Positions 25,339 through 34,194 are shown, numbered from the stretch's first letter. The stretch: 51,455 nucleotides of DNA from an uncultured Clostridia bacterium (GCA_949283125.1 CASDRK010000008.1:1-51455); one strand, 5' to 3'. Program-made: numbers and translations. The notes: generated by a model not told the origin, from the sequence alone.

Positions 25339-25815
25339 ATGAGCAGTTTTTTTAAGACGCTGTTTAAAGTTTTTAAAAGATTATTATTGCCTGCTCTGCC
25401 GGCAGTTGCTATAGTTTTGTCCGGAGGTTGTTCTTCAAACTGTGCCGACAATACTATCGATGTCGGCGAGCAGTCAGAAATCATAATACTTGGCGAAGGG
25501 CGGATAAATTCAGACATGGAATTGTATCCCGGCGACAGCGTTAAAGTGACATATGTTATTGAAATTTCCGACTACGACGGAACTGCCCGGTTCACTGCCG
25601 CGCTGGTATCCGATGCAAGCGACTTCAGCGCAGAGTGTTTTACAGTATCATGGCTGATTGCGGGAGAGGGCAGGGATACCGTTTCTGTTGCGGACAACGG
25701 GGAAAGCATTGTCGTTACGGTAATAATGAACGACAGCTCTGCCGGCGAGGGAAGGTTCTATTCGTCTCCGCCGTCGTTCTCCTCATTGGTGCTAGTTGCC
25801 TCGCTGACGGAATAA
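25339..25815 (+). CDS. Short paralogue of the SipW-type surface protein
   Basis: 158 aa, exported, with a hydrophobic segment ending GGCSSNCADN; a lipoprotein cysteine is possible, but the lipobox is weak. Residues about 42-158 are clearly homologous to the first beta domain of the preceding protein (MELYPGDSVKVTYVIEISDY against ELYPGDSATFTYSLEVENYA, and DNGESIVVTVIMND). The C-terminal module is missing. There is no good ribosome binding site, and the start lies 6 nt after the previous stop, so reinitiation is likely. It is the last gene of the locus, before a terminator. Confidence 0.7.
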   Translation: MSSFFKTLFKVFKRLLLPALPAVAIVLSGGCSSNCADNTIDVGEQSEIIILGEGRINSDMELYPGDSVKVTYVIEISDYDGTARFTAALVSDASDFSAECFTVSWLIAGEGRDTVSVADNGESIVVTVIMNDSSAGEGRFYSSPPSFSSLVLVASLTE

Positions 25816-25833
25816 AAGTACATAATTATTGGC

Positions 25834-25869
25834 TTAAGGGTCTCTCAAATGATGAGACCCTTAATTTTA
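25834..25869 (+). terminator. Terminator of the fructan operon
   Basis: An 11-bp perfect stem (TTAAGGGTCTC at 25834-25844 with GAGACCCTTAA at 25854-25864) is followed by TTTTAT. Confidence 0.88.
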
Positions 25870-25951
25870 TAGGCGGAGTAAGTCAGACATGTTTCTCTTT
25901 TATCTTCTTTAAATTCGCTGTGCCTGTCTGTTCATTTTTAAGTATATGCCC

Positions 25952-26007
25952 TTGACAAATGCAATCAAATCACTTATAATTTAATCACAATCTAATCAAA
26001 TCAGCTC
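25952..26007 (+). promoter_or_regulatory. Consensus promoter with overlapping AATCA repeats
   Basis: Perfect TTGACA (25952-25957) and TATAAT (25975-25980) boxes with a 17-bp spacer. The motif AATCAAATCA occurs in the spacer (about 25963-25972) and again at about 25996-26005, with further TAATCA copies between. These iterated sites over a strong promoter suggest repression by the downstream DNA-binding protein. Confidence 0.75.
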
Positions 26008-26031
26008 ACGATTAGAAAATGAGGAGATATT

Positions 26032-27324
26032 ATGATTGAATCGGCTACTGTAGAATTTAAAAGAGAGTATATAAACGATTTATACAAGGAAGTCATAGCC
26101 TTTGTCAATACTTCGGGCGGGACAATCTATGTCGGTATAAACGACGATGGCAGCGTATGCGGCATTGATAATATTAACGATGCCCAAATCAAATGTACGG
26201 ACAATATCAAAGATAACATCAAACCCGACGTTATGGCGTTTGTCGATATAAAACCTATTGTGATTGAAGGTAAAAATGTTCTGCAAATCACAGTCAATAA
26301 GGGCAGTATGGCTCCGTACTATGCCCAAAGTAAGGGAATTCGCCCCGAGGGAGTGTATGTGCGCAGGGGCACGGCTTCCACGCCCGCCACGCAGACAGAG
26401 ATACTCAATATGATAAAGGATGTCAGCGTTGCATATGAGGACGCCCGCTCTCTCGAACAAAATCTTACATTTATCGAAGCCGGGCGGCAGTTTGAAAATG
26501 CGGGGTTGCCGTTCGGCGAAATGCAACAGCGCTCCCTTGGAGTAATCGGCAGGGACGGTTGTTACACTAATCTTGCTTATCTGCTTTCAGACCAGTGCGG
26601 CTATAAAATTAAATTTGCAGTGTTTGATGGTCAAACTAAGGAAGTTTTCAAGGACAGGCACGAATTTACAGGCTCTTTATTCAGGCAGATTGATGACGTA
26701 ACGCGTATAATTGACAGCAATAACCGTTTGAGCAGCCCTAAAATCAACGGGGTAAGGCGGGAAGATTACAGAGACTATCCTGTGGAAGCAATACGCGAAG
26801 CGCTCCTTAACGCCGTCGTCCACAGGGATTACGCAATGAACGGCGATACGCTCATAAGCATGTTCAGCGATAGAATTGAGTTCATCTCTCTCGGCGGACT
26901 TGTGCGCGGCGTGGAAATGGCGGACGTAATGATGGGCGTCTCATATCTTCGCAACCGCAAGCTTGCAGATATATTTTACCGCCTGCACCTTATTGAGGCT
27001 TATGGCACTGGCATTGCCAAAATCAAAAAAAGTTACGAAGACCAGCGCAAACAACCTGTATTCGGGTGCGCACCCAATTCATTTAAGGTGGTGCTTTATA
27101 AAATCGAGTATAGATTTAATACTTTGCCCTCAGAAAGTTCCGATAGGGAAGCGGCAGTTTGCAAGTTTGTTGCCGAAAACGGCAAAATTGTCCGCAAGGA
27201 TGTTGAAAAACTGCTCGGTGTTTCACCTGCGACGGCAACGCGCATACTCACAAAAATGGTGGAGGCGGGCAAACTTAAGCGTGTCGGCGATGCAAGGAAT
27301 GTTAAGTATATCAAAATAGTTTAA
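26032..27324 (+). CDS. AlbA_2/Schlafen-type ATP-binding transcriptional regulator
   Basis: 430 aa. The N-terminal AlbA_2 (Schlafen-like) domain covers about residues 1-120 (ESATVEFKREYINDLYKEVI, GGTIYVGINDDGSVCGI, GVYVRRGTAS). A GHKL/HATPase_c_4-type domain with REALLNAVVHRDYAMNG (about 255-272) and YGTGIAKIKKSYED follows. A winged helix (about 365-425, KDVEKLLGVSPATATRILTK) ends the protein. This architecture is widespread in bacteria and is annotated as a transcriptional regulator. It is a single-gene unit with its own consensus promoter and terminator. Autoregulation at the AATCA repeats is plausible. Confidence 0.88.
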   Translation: MIESATVEFKREYINDLYKEVIAFVNTSGGTIYVGINDDGSVCGIDNINDAQIKCTDNIKDNIKPDVMAFVDIKPIVIEGKNVLQITVNKGSMAPYYAQSKGIRPEGVYVRRGTASTPATQTEILNMIKDVSVAYEDARSLEQNLTFIEAGRQFENAGLPFGEMQQRSLGVIGRDGCYTNLAYLLSDQCGYKIKFAVFDGQTKEVFKDRHEFTGSLFRQIDDVTRIIDSNNRLSSPKINGVRREDYRDYPVEAIREALLNAVVHRDYAMNGDTLISMFSDRIEFISLGGLVRGVEMADVMMGVSYLRNRKLADIFYRLHLIEAYGTGIAKIKKSYEDQRKQPVFGCAPNSFKVVLYKIEYRFNTLPSESSDREAAVCKFVAENGKIVRKDVEKLLGVSPATATRILTKMVEAGKLKRVGDARNVKYIKIV

Positions 27325-27337
27325 AGTAAATTAACTT

Positions 27338-27378
27338 ATGCGCCGCGGAGAGCTCTTACTCTCCGCGGCGCATATTTT
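27338..27378 (+). terminator. Terminator after the AlbA_2 regulator
   Basis: A 15-bp perfect stem (27338-27352 with 27359-27373), a 6-nt loop and ATTTT after it. Confidence 0.85.
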
Positions 27379-27761
27379 AAAAGCAATATTGAGGTCGGAA
27401 TCGCTTGTTGTGTGCTTTGGTACACGTTTGGCACATGATTTAATTTTTTGCTAAAAATGAGGCAAAATTAGGCAAAAACAGGCTAAAATCAGGCGTTTTA
27501 AAAACTTTTCAGTGGCTTCAAGTCCAACAAGCGGACAGTTTGCGGTGTGTTTCGGAGCGCGTCCGGCGCATGATTTGATTTCTCGCCTGAAATGAGGTAT
27601 AATCGGACAAAGCAGGGCAAAATTATGCGTGGCCAAAACTTTATTGCGTCTGAAAACATGTCGGAAACTTGTTACTTCAGGTAAATTTCAGCGGAAGATT
27701 TAAAGTATATTACAGGTTTGCATGATAGAATAAATCTGACTTTATACGGAGTGTTGTCGGT
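27374..27761. other. Non-coding gap with integration-scar-like sequence
   Basis: No supported gene. It carries the second copy of the GGCACACG-type repeat (27417-27442), a weaker third echo near 27565, and an AT-rich series of GGCAAAA-type words (27463-27490). The sequence GGCTTCAAGTCCAACAAGCG (27513-27532) resembles stretches often left next to former integration sites. The leader of the response regulator occupies the last 50 nt. Confidence 0.4.
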
Positions 27762-28451
27762 ATGAGATTGTTGCTTGCCGAAGATGAAAAGAGCCTGTCG
27801 AGGGCGCTCGTTGCAATTTTGGAATATAATCATTATTCCGTCGATGCCGTCTACGACGGCGCCGAAGCATTGAATTTTTTGCTCAACGGCAATTACGACG
27901 GGGCTATAATAGATATAATGATGCCCAAAAAGGACGGGATAACCGTGCTCAATGAATTCAGAAAAGTAAACAAAACGCTGCCCGTGCTGTTGCTGACGGC
28001 AAAGAACGAGGTCGAGGACAGGGTGAGGGGACTGGACAGCGGCGCGGACGACTATCTCGGCAAGCCGTTCGATACAAAGGAGCTGCTTGCCAGAATAAGG
28101 GCAATGCTCAGGCGCAGAGGCGACATCGGCGACAACATTTTAACCGCCGCCGACATATCGCTCAACCGCATTACGTTCGAGCTTTCATCGCCAAAGGGGA
28201 GCATGCGCCTTGGCAGCAAGGAGTTTCAGATGCTTGAAATGCTTATGTCCTCAAGCGGCAGGGTGGTTTCCGCGGAACAGTTTATGGAAAAGATATGGGG
28301 GTACGACAGCGACGCCGAAGCCAATGTGGTATGGACGTATCTCTCCTTTATAAGAAAGAAACTGGCGGGCCTTTCCGACAGGGTGAGCATAAAGGCGATA
28401 CGCAATTTGGGCTATATTCTGGAGTGCGATAATGTTCGGAAGGGTTCGTAA
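27762..28451 (+). CDS. OmpR-family response regulator
   Basis: 229 aa. Receiver domain (about 1-115) with acidic pocket (AEDEK), phospho-acceptor D51 in IDIMMPKKDG, a conserved T (LLTAKN) and K (GKPFDTKELLARI). The C-terminal winged helix for DNA binding is about residues 130-225 (RLGSKEFQMLEMLM, VWTYLSFIRKKL). It overlaps the sensor kinase by 20 nt. Together with the kinase it probably controls the ABC transporter that follows. Confidence 0.93.
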   Translation: MRLLLAEDEKSLSRALVAILEYNHYSVDAVYDGAEALNFLLNGNYDGAIIDIMMPKKDGITVLNEFRKVNKTLPVLLLTAKNEVEDRVRGLDSGADDYLGKPFDTKELLARIRAMLRRRGDIGDNILTAADISLNRITFELSSPKGSMRLGSKEFQMLEMLMSSSGRVVSAEQFMEKIWGYDSDAEANVVWTYLSFIRKKLAGLSDRVSIKAIRNLGYILECDNVRKGS

Positions 28452-29622
28452 AAAGTTTATAATAGTTGCCATGTGCTCGATATTCATCGTTCTCGTCGGC
28501 ATACTGGGTACGATAAACATAGTCAATTACATCGGCGTGGTGCGCTTAGGCGACAGCGCGATAGCGGCGTTAAAGGAGGGAGGAGGACAATTCAACGCCC
28601 GTCCCGCGCCCGAAATGCCGCCCGAGATGCCGTTTTACACAAGATATTTCACCGTCACGCTGGACGTCGCGGGAGAGATAGCGGAAACCGACCTCAACAG
28701 CATAGTGTCCGTGACGGAGGAACAGGCCGCGGGCTATGCAAAGGACGCCTATGCCGCAGGTTCCGAAAGCGGTTTTTACGGCGTCTTCAGATACGGCGTG
28801 CTGGAAATGAGCGGCGGGAACAGGATGTATATTTTTGTGGACTGTTCCGTGGGGCTGGACAATTTTTCAAATTTCCTGTGCGCCAGCATAGTCATAGGCG
28901 GCGCGGGCGTTGCGGTTGTGTTTGTGCTGATCTTCGTTTTTTCCGGCAGGATAATGAAGCCCGTTGCGGACAGCTATAAAAGGCAGCGACAGTTCATAAC
29001 GGACGCGGGGCATGAATTTAAAACGCCACTCACGATAATCGGCGCCAATACGGAGCTCGTGGAAATGCAGAGCGGTCAATCGGAGTGGACGGAGGGCATA
29101 AAGGAGCAGATATCCCGTCTCTCTTCGCTGACGGAAAAGCTTGTCTATCTTGCCAGAACGGAGGAGCAGACGGCTGTAACGATGTTTGAATTCAGCCTTT
29201 CGGACGTCGTTGAGGAGAACGTGAAAGCATTCGCGGTCGTGGCGGAATCGCGCGGAGTGACCATCGCGTGCGATATCCGCAAGGGCATATTGTACACCGG
29301 CAACGAGGAGATGATAAGAAGGCTCGTGACGTTGCTTGCGGATAACGCCGTAAAGTATACGGACGGCGACTTCCTGAACGTATCGCTGAAGACGGAAAAG
29401 AATAAATGCATAATAGAGATGAGCAACGCCGCGTCATATATGGAAGACGGCGATCTGGACAGGCTTTTTGAAAGGTTTGTAAGGGGAGACGCGTCGCGCA
29501 ATTCCGCAACGGGAGGCAGCGGCATAGGGCTTTCGGTGGCGCGGGCGATAGCGGAGGCGCACAGGGGCAAAATTAAAGCCGAATGCAGGGGCGGCATTGT
29601 GAATTTCACGGTAACTTTATAA
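28432..29622 (+). CDS. Membrane sensor histidine kinase
   Basis: 396 aa. Two transmembrane helices (about 12-34 and 148-172) enclose an extracellular sensor of about 115 aa with a proline-rich start (RPAPEMPPEMPFY). The dimerisation and phospho-acceptor helix carries the histidine in DAGHEFKTPLTII (about residue 193). The ATP-binding domain has N, G1 and G2 boxes (DNAVKYT, then GGSGIGLSVARAI). It is the partner of the regulator at 27762. The signal is unknown; neighbouring transporter genes suggest an antimicrobial peptide or envelope stress. Confidence 0.92.
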   Translation: MFGRVRKKFIIVAMCSIFIVLVGILGTINIVNYIGVVRLGDSAIAALKEGGGQFNARPAPEMPPEMPFYTRYFTVTLDVAGEIAETDLNSIVSVTEEQAAGYAKDAYAAGSESGFYGVFRYGVLEMSGGNRMYIFVDCSVGLDNFSNFLCASIVIGGAGVAVVFVLIFVFSGRIMKPVADSYKRQRQFITDAGHEFKTPLTIIGANTELVEMQSGQSEWTEGIKEQISRLSSLTEKLVYLARTEEQTAVTMFEFSLSDVVEENVKAFAVVAESRGVTIACDIRKGILYTGNEEMIRRLVTLLADNAVKYTDGDFLNVSLKTEKNKCIIEMSNAASYMEDGDLDRLFERFVRGDASRNSATGGSGIGLSVARAIAEAHRGKIKAECRGGIVNFTVTL

Positions 29623-29630
29623 TTTTTCAC

Positions 29631-29663
29631 AAAAAACACATCGCTGCGGCGATGTGTTTTTTA
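29631..29663 (+). terminator. Terminator after the two-component system
   Basis: A stem of 8 GC-containing pairs extended by an A/T stem (29631-29644 with 29649-29662), loop TGCG, T run at 29657-29662. It is A-rich on its left side, so it could also work on the minus strand. Confidence 0.8.
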
Positions 29664-29792
29664 GTTATGTTTAAGGTAGCCGCAATATAATTTCAAAAGA
29701 ACTTTGCGGGTTTTCCGCAAACACGGAACAAAACTTTTTGCCGGCGGTGCTCTCTGCCGCCATGGCCCGGACGGTAATAAAAGGAGCGTTAC

Positions 29793-31679
29793 ATGGCTTT
29801 TCTTCAGCTTGCAAACATTAAAAAGGAATACAACATCTCCCGCACCCAAACGCAGCAGGTTCTGCGCAATATATCGGTGGAATTCAGGCAGGGCGAGCTC
29901 GTGGCTCTGCTCGGCGAAAGCGGTTCGGGAAAATCCACGCTGATAAACATCCTCGGCGGGCTGGATACCAACTATACGGGCAGCATCATTTTAAACGGCG
30001 AGTTTTTGAAGGACTTCACCGAAAAACAGATGGACGACTACCGCAAAAAGCGCGTGGGCATGATTTTTCAGAGCTATAATCTGATAAGCAATATCAGCGT
30101 GATAGAGAATGTAAAGATAGCCATGAAGATGAGCGGCGTGGACGATAAGCTTCAGACGGAGCGCGCGCTTAAACTTCTCAAGGTGGTCAAGATGGACCAT
30201 GCCGCGGAAAAGTTTCCCAACCAGCTTTCTGGCGGGCAGAAGCAGCGCGTGGCAATTGCCCGCGCGCTTGCAAACAACCCCGACATCATTCTTGCCGACG
30301 AGCCGACGGGCGCCCTCGACAGTCAGTCGGCAGAGCTTGTGATGCTGATTCTGAAAAAGATCGCTCAAAGCGGAAAGCTCGTCATAGTCGTGACCCATTC
30401 GCAAAAGGTTGCCGAAAGCTGCAGCAGGGTGGTCAGCATTGCCGACGGCATAATCGCCCAGGACATAAGGGCGGGCAAAATCGATGCAAGGAGCCGCGCG
30501 CGCCGCGCGGCGCGCGCGGGCAGCATAAGCACAAAAAACATAATGGCTCTGGCATGGAAAAACCTGTGGCGCTCGCGACAGCGCAGTTTGCTTGTCTCCA
30601 TCGCCATGTCGATAGGCATTGCCGCCGTAATACTCATATTGTCCGTATCCGCCGGAATAACGTCGTACGTCAACGAGGTGTTGATATCCGGCGATCAATC
30701 GTTGTGGCTGGAGATAGAAAATCCGGACGGCACGTCGTTTACGTCTTCCGAGATCAAGGCAATAAAAAAACTCGACGGCGTGAGCGATACGTCGGACGCG
30801 GCGGTCAGCAAAAACAACGTCAACTACACTTTTGAAAACATAAGCGGCACGCTGCTCACGCTCACCTCCGCCGAAGGTACTCTGCCCGCCGCCGTTGCGG
30901 GGGAACAGCCCTCCGAAGGCCGGATATATATTAACGAAACGCTTGCCGAGGAGTTATCCGGCGGCGAAGACTACCGGTCGGCCGTCATAGGACAGCCGAT
31001 AGAGCTCTCCATGGGTGAAGGGGAAGGCATTTCGCTTGTCGTCAGCGGGGTGTATGAAGACAGCTCATCTTATTCGGCATTCGCATGCGCGTATGCGGAG
31101 CGCGGCGTCATGGAAGAGCTGTATGCTTCTATCGGTCGCACGCTGCCCTCGAACAGACTGATAGTCGTGGTGGAGAGCGCGCAATACCTCACGGCAGTGA
31201 GCGAAGATCTGCAGACGCTGGGATATTCGGTATCGGGCGAAAATTCTTCCCTTGTCGACATACTCACTTACGTCGATTTGGGAACGATAGTTCTGACTGC
31301 CGTGGGCGCGATATCGCTTGCCGTTTCGGCGATAATGATATTCATAGTTTTATACATAAGCGTTATTGAGCGGACCAAAGAGATAGGCGTAATGCGCGCG
31401 ATAGGCGGCAGCAAGGGAAATATAAGGCGCATATTCCTGTTCGAAGCCGCGTTTTTAGGCGCGATCAGCGGGGCTATCGCCGTAGTCGTATCGCTGGCAG
31501 TGGCCGTAATCGTAAACGCGTGCACCGCCTCGCTCGGCGTCAACATCGTCTCCTATTATTACGGCGTCTACTATATGGCGGGGTTGCTTTTAAGCGTGGT
31601 TTTAAGCGTATGCGCGGGCGTAGCTCCAGCATCCTATGCCGCATCGCTCGACCCGGTCGAGTCGCTCAGGAGGGAATAG
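29793..31679 (+). CDS. MacB-like ABC transporter, fused ATPase and permease
   Basis: 628 aa. Residues 1-230 are the ATPase: Walker [11 protein letters not shown]-loop FQSYNLISN, signature LSGGQKQRV, Walker [13 protein letters not shown]-loop VTHS. After a basic linker ([11 protein letters not shown]) comes a first transmembrane helix (about 265-290), an extracytoplasmic MacB-like domain (about 290-480), and an FtsX-type block of three helices (about 490-625). The ending [14 protein letters not shown] is typical of MacB/FtsX proteins. Such transporters move peptides, lipids or signals by mechanotransmission. It lies after a two-component system, a common arrangement for antimicrobial peptide sensing and resistance. 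AAGGAG precedes the start. Confidence 0.9.
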   Translation: MAFLQLANIKKEYNISRTQTQQVLRNISVEFRQGELVALLGESGSGKSTLINILGGLDTNYTGSIILNGEFLKDFTEKQMDDYRKKRVGMIFQSYNLISNISVIENVKIAMKMSGVDDKLQTERALKLLKVVKMDHAAEKFPNQLSGGQKQRVAIARALANNPDIILADEPTGALDSQSAELVMLILKKIAQSGKLVIVVTHSQKVAESCSRVVSIADGIIAQDIRAGKIDARSRARRAARAGSISTKNIMALAWKNLWRSRQRSLLVSIAMSIGIAAVILILSVSAGITSYVNEVLISGDQSLWLEIENPDGTSFTSSEIKAIKKLDGVSDTSDAAVSKNNVNYTFENISGTLLTLTSAEGTLPAAVAGEQPSEGRIYINETLAEELSGGEDYRSAVIGQPIELSMGEGEGISLVVSGVYEDSSSYSAFACAYAERGVMEELYASIGRTLPSNRLIVVVESAQYLTAVSEDLQTLGYSVSGENSSLVDILTYVDLGTIVLTAVGAISLAVSAIMIFIVLYISVIERTKEIGVMRAIGGSKGNIRRIFLFEAAFLGAISGAIAVVVSLAVAVIVNACTASLGVNIVSYYYGVYYMAGLLLSVVLSVCAGVAPASYAASLDPVESLRRE

Positions 31680-31682
31680 CGC

Positions 31683-32585
31683 ATGAAGAACAGCAAAAAA
31701 GACGCCATCCGCCGCATGCAGAAGCAGGATGCGCTCGGCATCAAAAGACGCAAAAAAAATTATATACACATAGACAGGCACGTCTATAAGATATTCAAGA
31801 TAGTCTCGGCGGTTGTGATACCCGTGTTGTTCTTTCTGTATTCGCCCGTGCTCATTGCGGCGGTCGTTGCGTATGTTGCGACGGTGTGCGTATTCAACAT
31901 CAATGCGGAAAGAGAGATGAACGATAATTATCGCTCCGATTGCTGCGTAAAGATGCCACGGTATGACGTGGTCGTTGCGGCGCTCGCAGTCGTTCTCACC
32001 GTCGCCGGGCTGATCGTGTCGGAGTGTTTTTCCAAAAATGTCGGCGGCATGCTGAATGACTTTTCAAGCGAAGAGCTCGAAGATTTTATGGATGGCGGAG
32101 TATTGCCCGTCAATTTTTCGGGGGATTGGTTCAGGGTAAGAGAGATACTTGTCAACCTCGGTTCGCTGATGACGGGCGAGCGCAGCCTGTTTTCGTCGCT
32201 CAGGATAGGAATGCAGGCTCCTCCCGGTTTCGGCGGCGGAGAAGGCGGCATGCCAATGCCTGAAATTTCGATTGCGGACCTGCCTTTATCGTTTGTGTTT
32301 TCCACGCTGTTCTCTACACTGAACAGCATTATCGTCTTTGCCGTCGCTGTGCTCGCGCTGCTGTCGCTCCGCAGCGTAAAAAAAGTATATCGCATCGCCG
32401 ATACGGGCGAGGGCAGAACGCGCAAAAAACTGCGCTTCGAAAGGGAGGAGCTGCATACCGTGGAGCGGGATATGGAGGAGATAAAAAAGGAGCGGGATCT
32501 GCTTCTTGAAATTTTTGAAGACGAACTGCTGGAAGATGATGCCGATGCGGGGCTGTCGGAAGATAGAGCCCGCGACAACGGTTGA
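31683..32585 (+). CDS. Hypothetical membrane protein paired with the MacB-like transporter
   Basis: 300 aa. It has a basic N-terminus (KKDAIRRMQKQDALGIKRRK), two close helices (about 42-80), a third (about 97-120), an outside loop rich in Gly and Met (PPGFGGGEGGMPMPE), a fourth helix (about 205-228), and a C-terminal charged coiled coil (about 240-285). It lies 3 nt after the transporter gene, so it is co-expressed and probably an accessory subunit. I do not recognise a named family. Confidence 0.65.
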   Translation: MKNSKKDAIRRMQKQDALGIKRRKKNYIHIDRHVYKIFKIVSAVVIPVLFFLYSPVLIAAVVAYVATVCVFNINAEREMNDNYRSDCCVKMPRYDVVVAALAVVLTVAGLIVSECFSKNVGGMLNDFSSEELEDFMDGGVLPVNFSGDWFRVREILVNLGSLMTGERSLFSSLRIGMQAPPGFGGGEGGMPMPEISIADLPLSFVFSTLFSTLNSIIVFAVAVLALLSLRSVKKVYRIADTGEGRTRKKLRFEREELHTVERDMEEIKKERDLLLEIFEDELLEDDADAGLSEDRARDNG

Positions 32586-32734
32586 AAAACGGAGTGCATT
32601 ACATAGATTGTTGCTTTAGCGTATGTTACGGCAATATAATTACGGGTAATTGTGCAAAATATGGCAATTATAAAAAATTGAATAAATAAGTGTGCCGGGC
32701 TATTGCATAGTGCAACAAATAATGTTATAATAAT

Positions 32735-32830
32735 TTCAGGATAACGCTTTTATGCCGTTCGGGATTTCTGCGTGTGGTGCGCAAAAGTATTCAGATTTTG
32801 AGGTTTGAGTATGGTGTTATCCTGAACGGC
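32735..32830. repeat. Long-range inverted repeat in the gap after the transporter operon
   Basis: TTCAGGATAAC (32735-32745) pairs perfectly with GTTATCCTGAA (32816-32826), and GCCGTTC (32754-32760) pairs with GAACGGC (32824-32830). The two pairings overlap on the right side and are therefore mutually exclusive. The 480-nt gap (32586-33065) otherwise holds AT-rich sequence, a TTGCA-TAG-TGCAA dyad at 32702-32714, and the promoter and hairpin described next. Confidence 0.45.
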
Positions 32831-32901
32831 GGTAAGACAATGTTTTAATATTCTGAATTCTTGCGCTTGCAAAAAATTTTTCGGAAAATTGCAGGCGGAT
32901 A

Positions 32902-32977
32902 TTGACAACGCTCGGCGCGGATGTTAATATTTGATTGTCGTAAATCGCTGTTGCGGGCGGAAGAATCGCCCGCAACA
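32902..32977 (+). promoter_or_regulatory. Promoter and leader hairpin of the orphan SipW-type gene
   Basis: TTGACA (32902-32907) and TAATAT (32925-32930) have a 17-bp spacer. The transcript would start about 32937 and open with a strong hairpin, TGTTGCGGGCG/CGCCCGCAACA (32949-32959 and 32967-32977). It lacks a T run, so stabilisation of the 5' end or weak attenuation is likelier than termination. Confidence 0.65.
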
Positions 32978-33065
32978 GGCGTTTAAAAATGCGTGCGGCG
33001 TCTGCGGCACGGATAAAACCCGCGCATGATTTGTCAGCAAAAGTGCGCGGATTCGGGGGGAACGA

Positions 33066-33797
33066 ATGAAGGACAAGTACGGGAAAGGCGCGTTGATCGT
33101 CGCGGGCGCGGTCGCCTGCGCGGCGGCCATAGGCATCGGCGCGGCAACGTGGCACATATCCGGGCAGCACAGCTACGAATTTTCGGGCAACGTGCAGTTT
33201 GAAGGGGTGGAAGGCAACACTGTCGCCGTCAGCATACCTGACGACGAGCGCGGGCAGAGCATAAGCTACTCCTCGCCGCCTGAAGCGGTGAACGCCGGCG
33301 GCTGGCTCTATTCGGACGGCGCCGACAAGGAAAATCTGAAAATTACGTATAACGTAACATTCAGCGAAGTGACTTCGACATCCGCGCTGGCGCTGGCCGT
33401 GACGGCGGTGGACGGCAAGGGTGGCGGCGTTGCGTACGAGCCGAAGTTCGACAGCGATTTCGCATACACCACCGCGAGTTACGCGCAGGCCGTGTCGGCC
33501 GGATATATTGCCTCCGCGGAGGACGCGGAGATAGAAGTCGATCTGGGCGGGCAGAGCGGATTGGTGGCGTTCAACAAACAGAACAATACGTTTTCGTTTT
33601 CGGATGAGGCCGAAGGCAGCACCGTGCAGATAAGCATAACATTCGCCTGGGGCGAGCGGTTCGGCGGCGGAAATCCGTACGATACGTATAAAGATTACAC
33701 CGACGCGGCGGACAGGGCAGAAGCGGCGGAGACGCTGGCATATATAGCGGCGTGTCTGGAAAACGTGACGTTCAAGGTGACTTTTTACCGCATATAA
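33066..33797 (+). CDS. Orphan SipW-type (TasA/camelysin-like) surface protein
   Basis: 243 aa. The N-terminus (basic, ALIVAGAVACAAAIGIGAAT, then WHISG) fits a SipW-dependent signal peptide. The body is beta-rich and ends with ITFAWGERFGGGNPYDTYKD (about 199-218), a signature I associate with SipW-type surface proteins of Clostridia. It has its own promoter and no co-directional partner. GGGGGG lies just before the start region (33054-33060). No SipW signal peptidase gene is in the window, so processing would need one elsewhere. Confidence 0.7.
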   Translation: MKDKYGKGALIVAGAVACAAAIGIGAATWHISGQHSYEFSGNVQFEGVEGNTVAVSIPDDERGQSISYSSPPEAVNAGGWLYSDGADKENLKITYNVTFSEVTSTSALALAVTAVDGKGGGVAYEPKFDSDFAYTTASYAQAVSAGYIASAEDAEIEVDLGGQSGLVAFNKQNNTFSFSDEAEGSTVQISITFAWGERFGGGNPYDTYKDYTDAADRAEAAETLAYIAACLENVTFKVTFYRI

Positions 33798-33911
33798 GAT
33801 ACGCGCGCAGGTGTGACCCGCTCCGGAGCATAGGCCGCATCGGTGCATTGCGCGAAATGGTTGTCCGCGTGCGGGCGCGGATATTTGCGGCGCGGTCTGC
33901 AACGCGGTCAA

Positions 33912-33955
33912 GGCGGCGGGCGGGAGTTTTATTAAAACTTCCGCCCGCCGCCGTT
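33912..33955 (+). terminator. GC-rich terminator-like hairpin after the SipW-type gene
   Basis: A 19-bp stem with one G-T pair (33912-33930 with 33934-33952) and a 3-nt loop, followed only by GTTTG. Its strength makes it likely to stop transcription despite the short T run. Confidence 0.6.
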
Positions 33956-34018
33956 TGATGTGTCCACAGACCGTCGCCGCGTCGATTGCGCGTGCGACGG
34001 TCATACGAGCGGGCAAAC

Positions 34019-34054
34019 AAAAAGAAGGCAAAAGTTTGCTTGCCTTCTTTTATT
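34019..34054 (-). terminator. Terminator of tRNA-Pro (also works on the plus strand)
   Basis: On the minus strand GAAGGCAA pairs with TTGCCTTC and runs into TTTTTG, 20 nt after the tRNA 3' end. The stem is A-rich on one side and T-rich on the other, so it can act in both directions. Confidence 0.8.
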
Positions 34055-34072
34055 CGGCGCTCTTCAGCGTCG

Positions 34073-34148
34073 TGGTCGAGGCGACGGGATTTGAACCCAC
34101 GACCTCATGGTCCCGAACCATGCGCGCTACCAACTGCGCTACGCCTCG
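34073..34148 (-). tRNA. tRNA-Pro, anticodon CGG
   Basis: 76 nt with encoded CCA. The acceptor stem CGAGGCG/CGCCTCG, the anticodon stem CATGG/CCATG with loop TTCGGGA (anticodon CGG) and the T-arm with GTTCAAATC are all complete. A degenerate copy of its 5' half lies 400 nt upstream in the direction of transcription, on the far side of a tandem array (see 34546-34626). Confidence 0.95.
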
Positions 34149-34194
34149 ATTGATATATTAAGTTTTAATGTGCAGGTCGCGGGTTACACCCACG

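Noticed and set aside
27451-27636. 61-aa minus-strand frame in the gap before the response regulator
   Set aside because: No ribosome binding site and low-complexity composition; probably sequence left from an integration scar.
29664-29792. Possible attenuator or T-box leader before the MacB-like gene
   Set aside because: Only a short GCGG/CCGC hairpin and a weak GGCGG pairing are visible; no T-box motif or terminator-antiterminator pair.
33798-34018. Open frame 33752-33958 after the SipW-type gene
   Set aside because: It overlaps the end of the real gene and a terminator hairpin and has no ribosome binding site.
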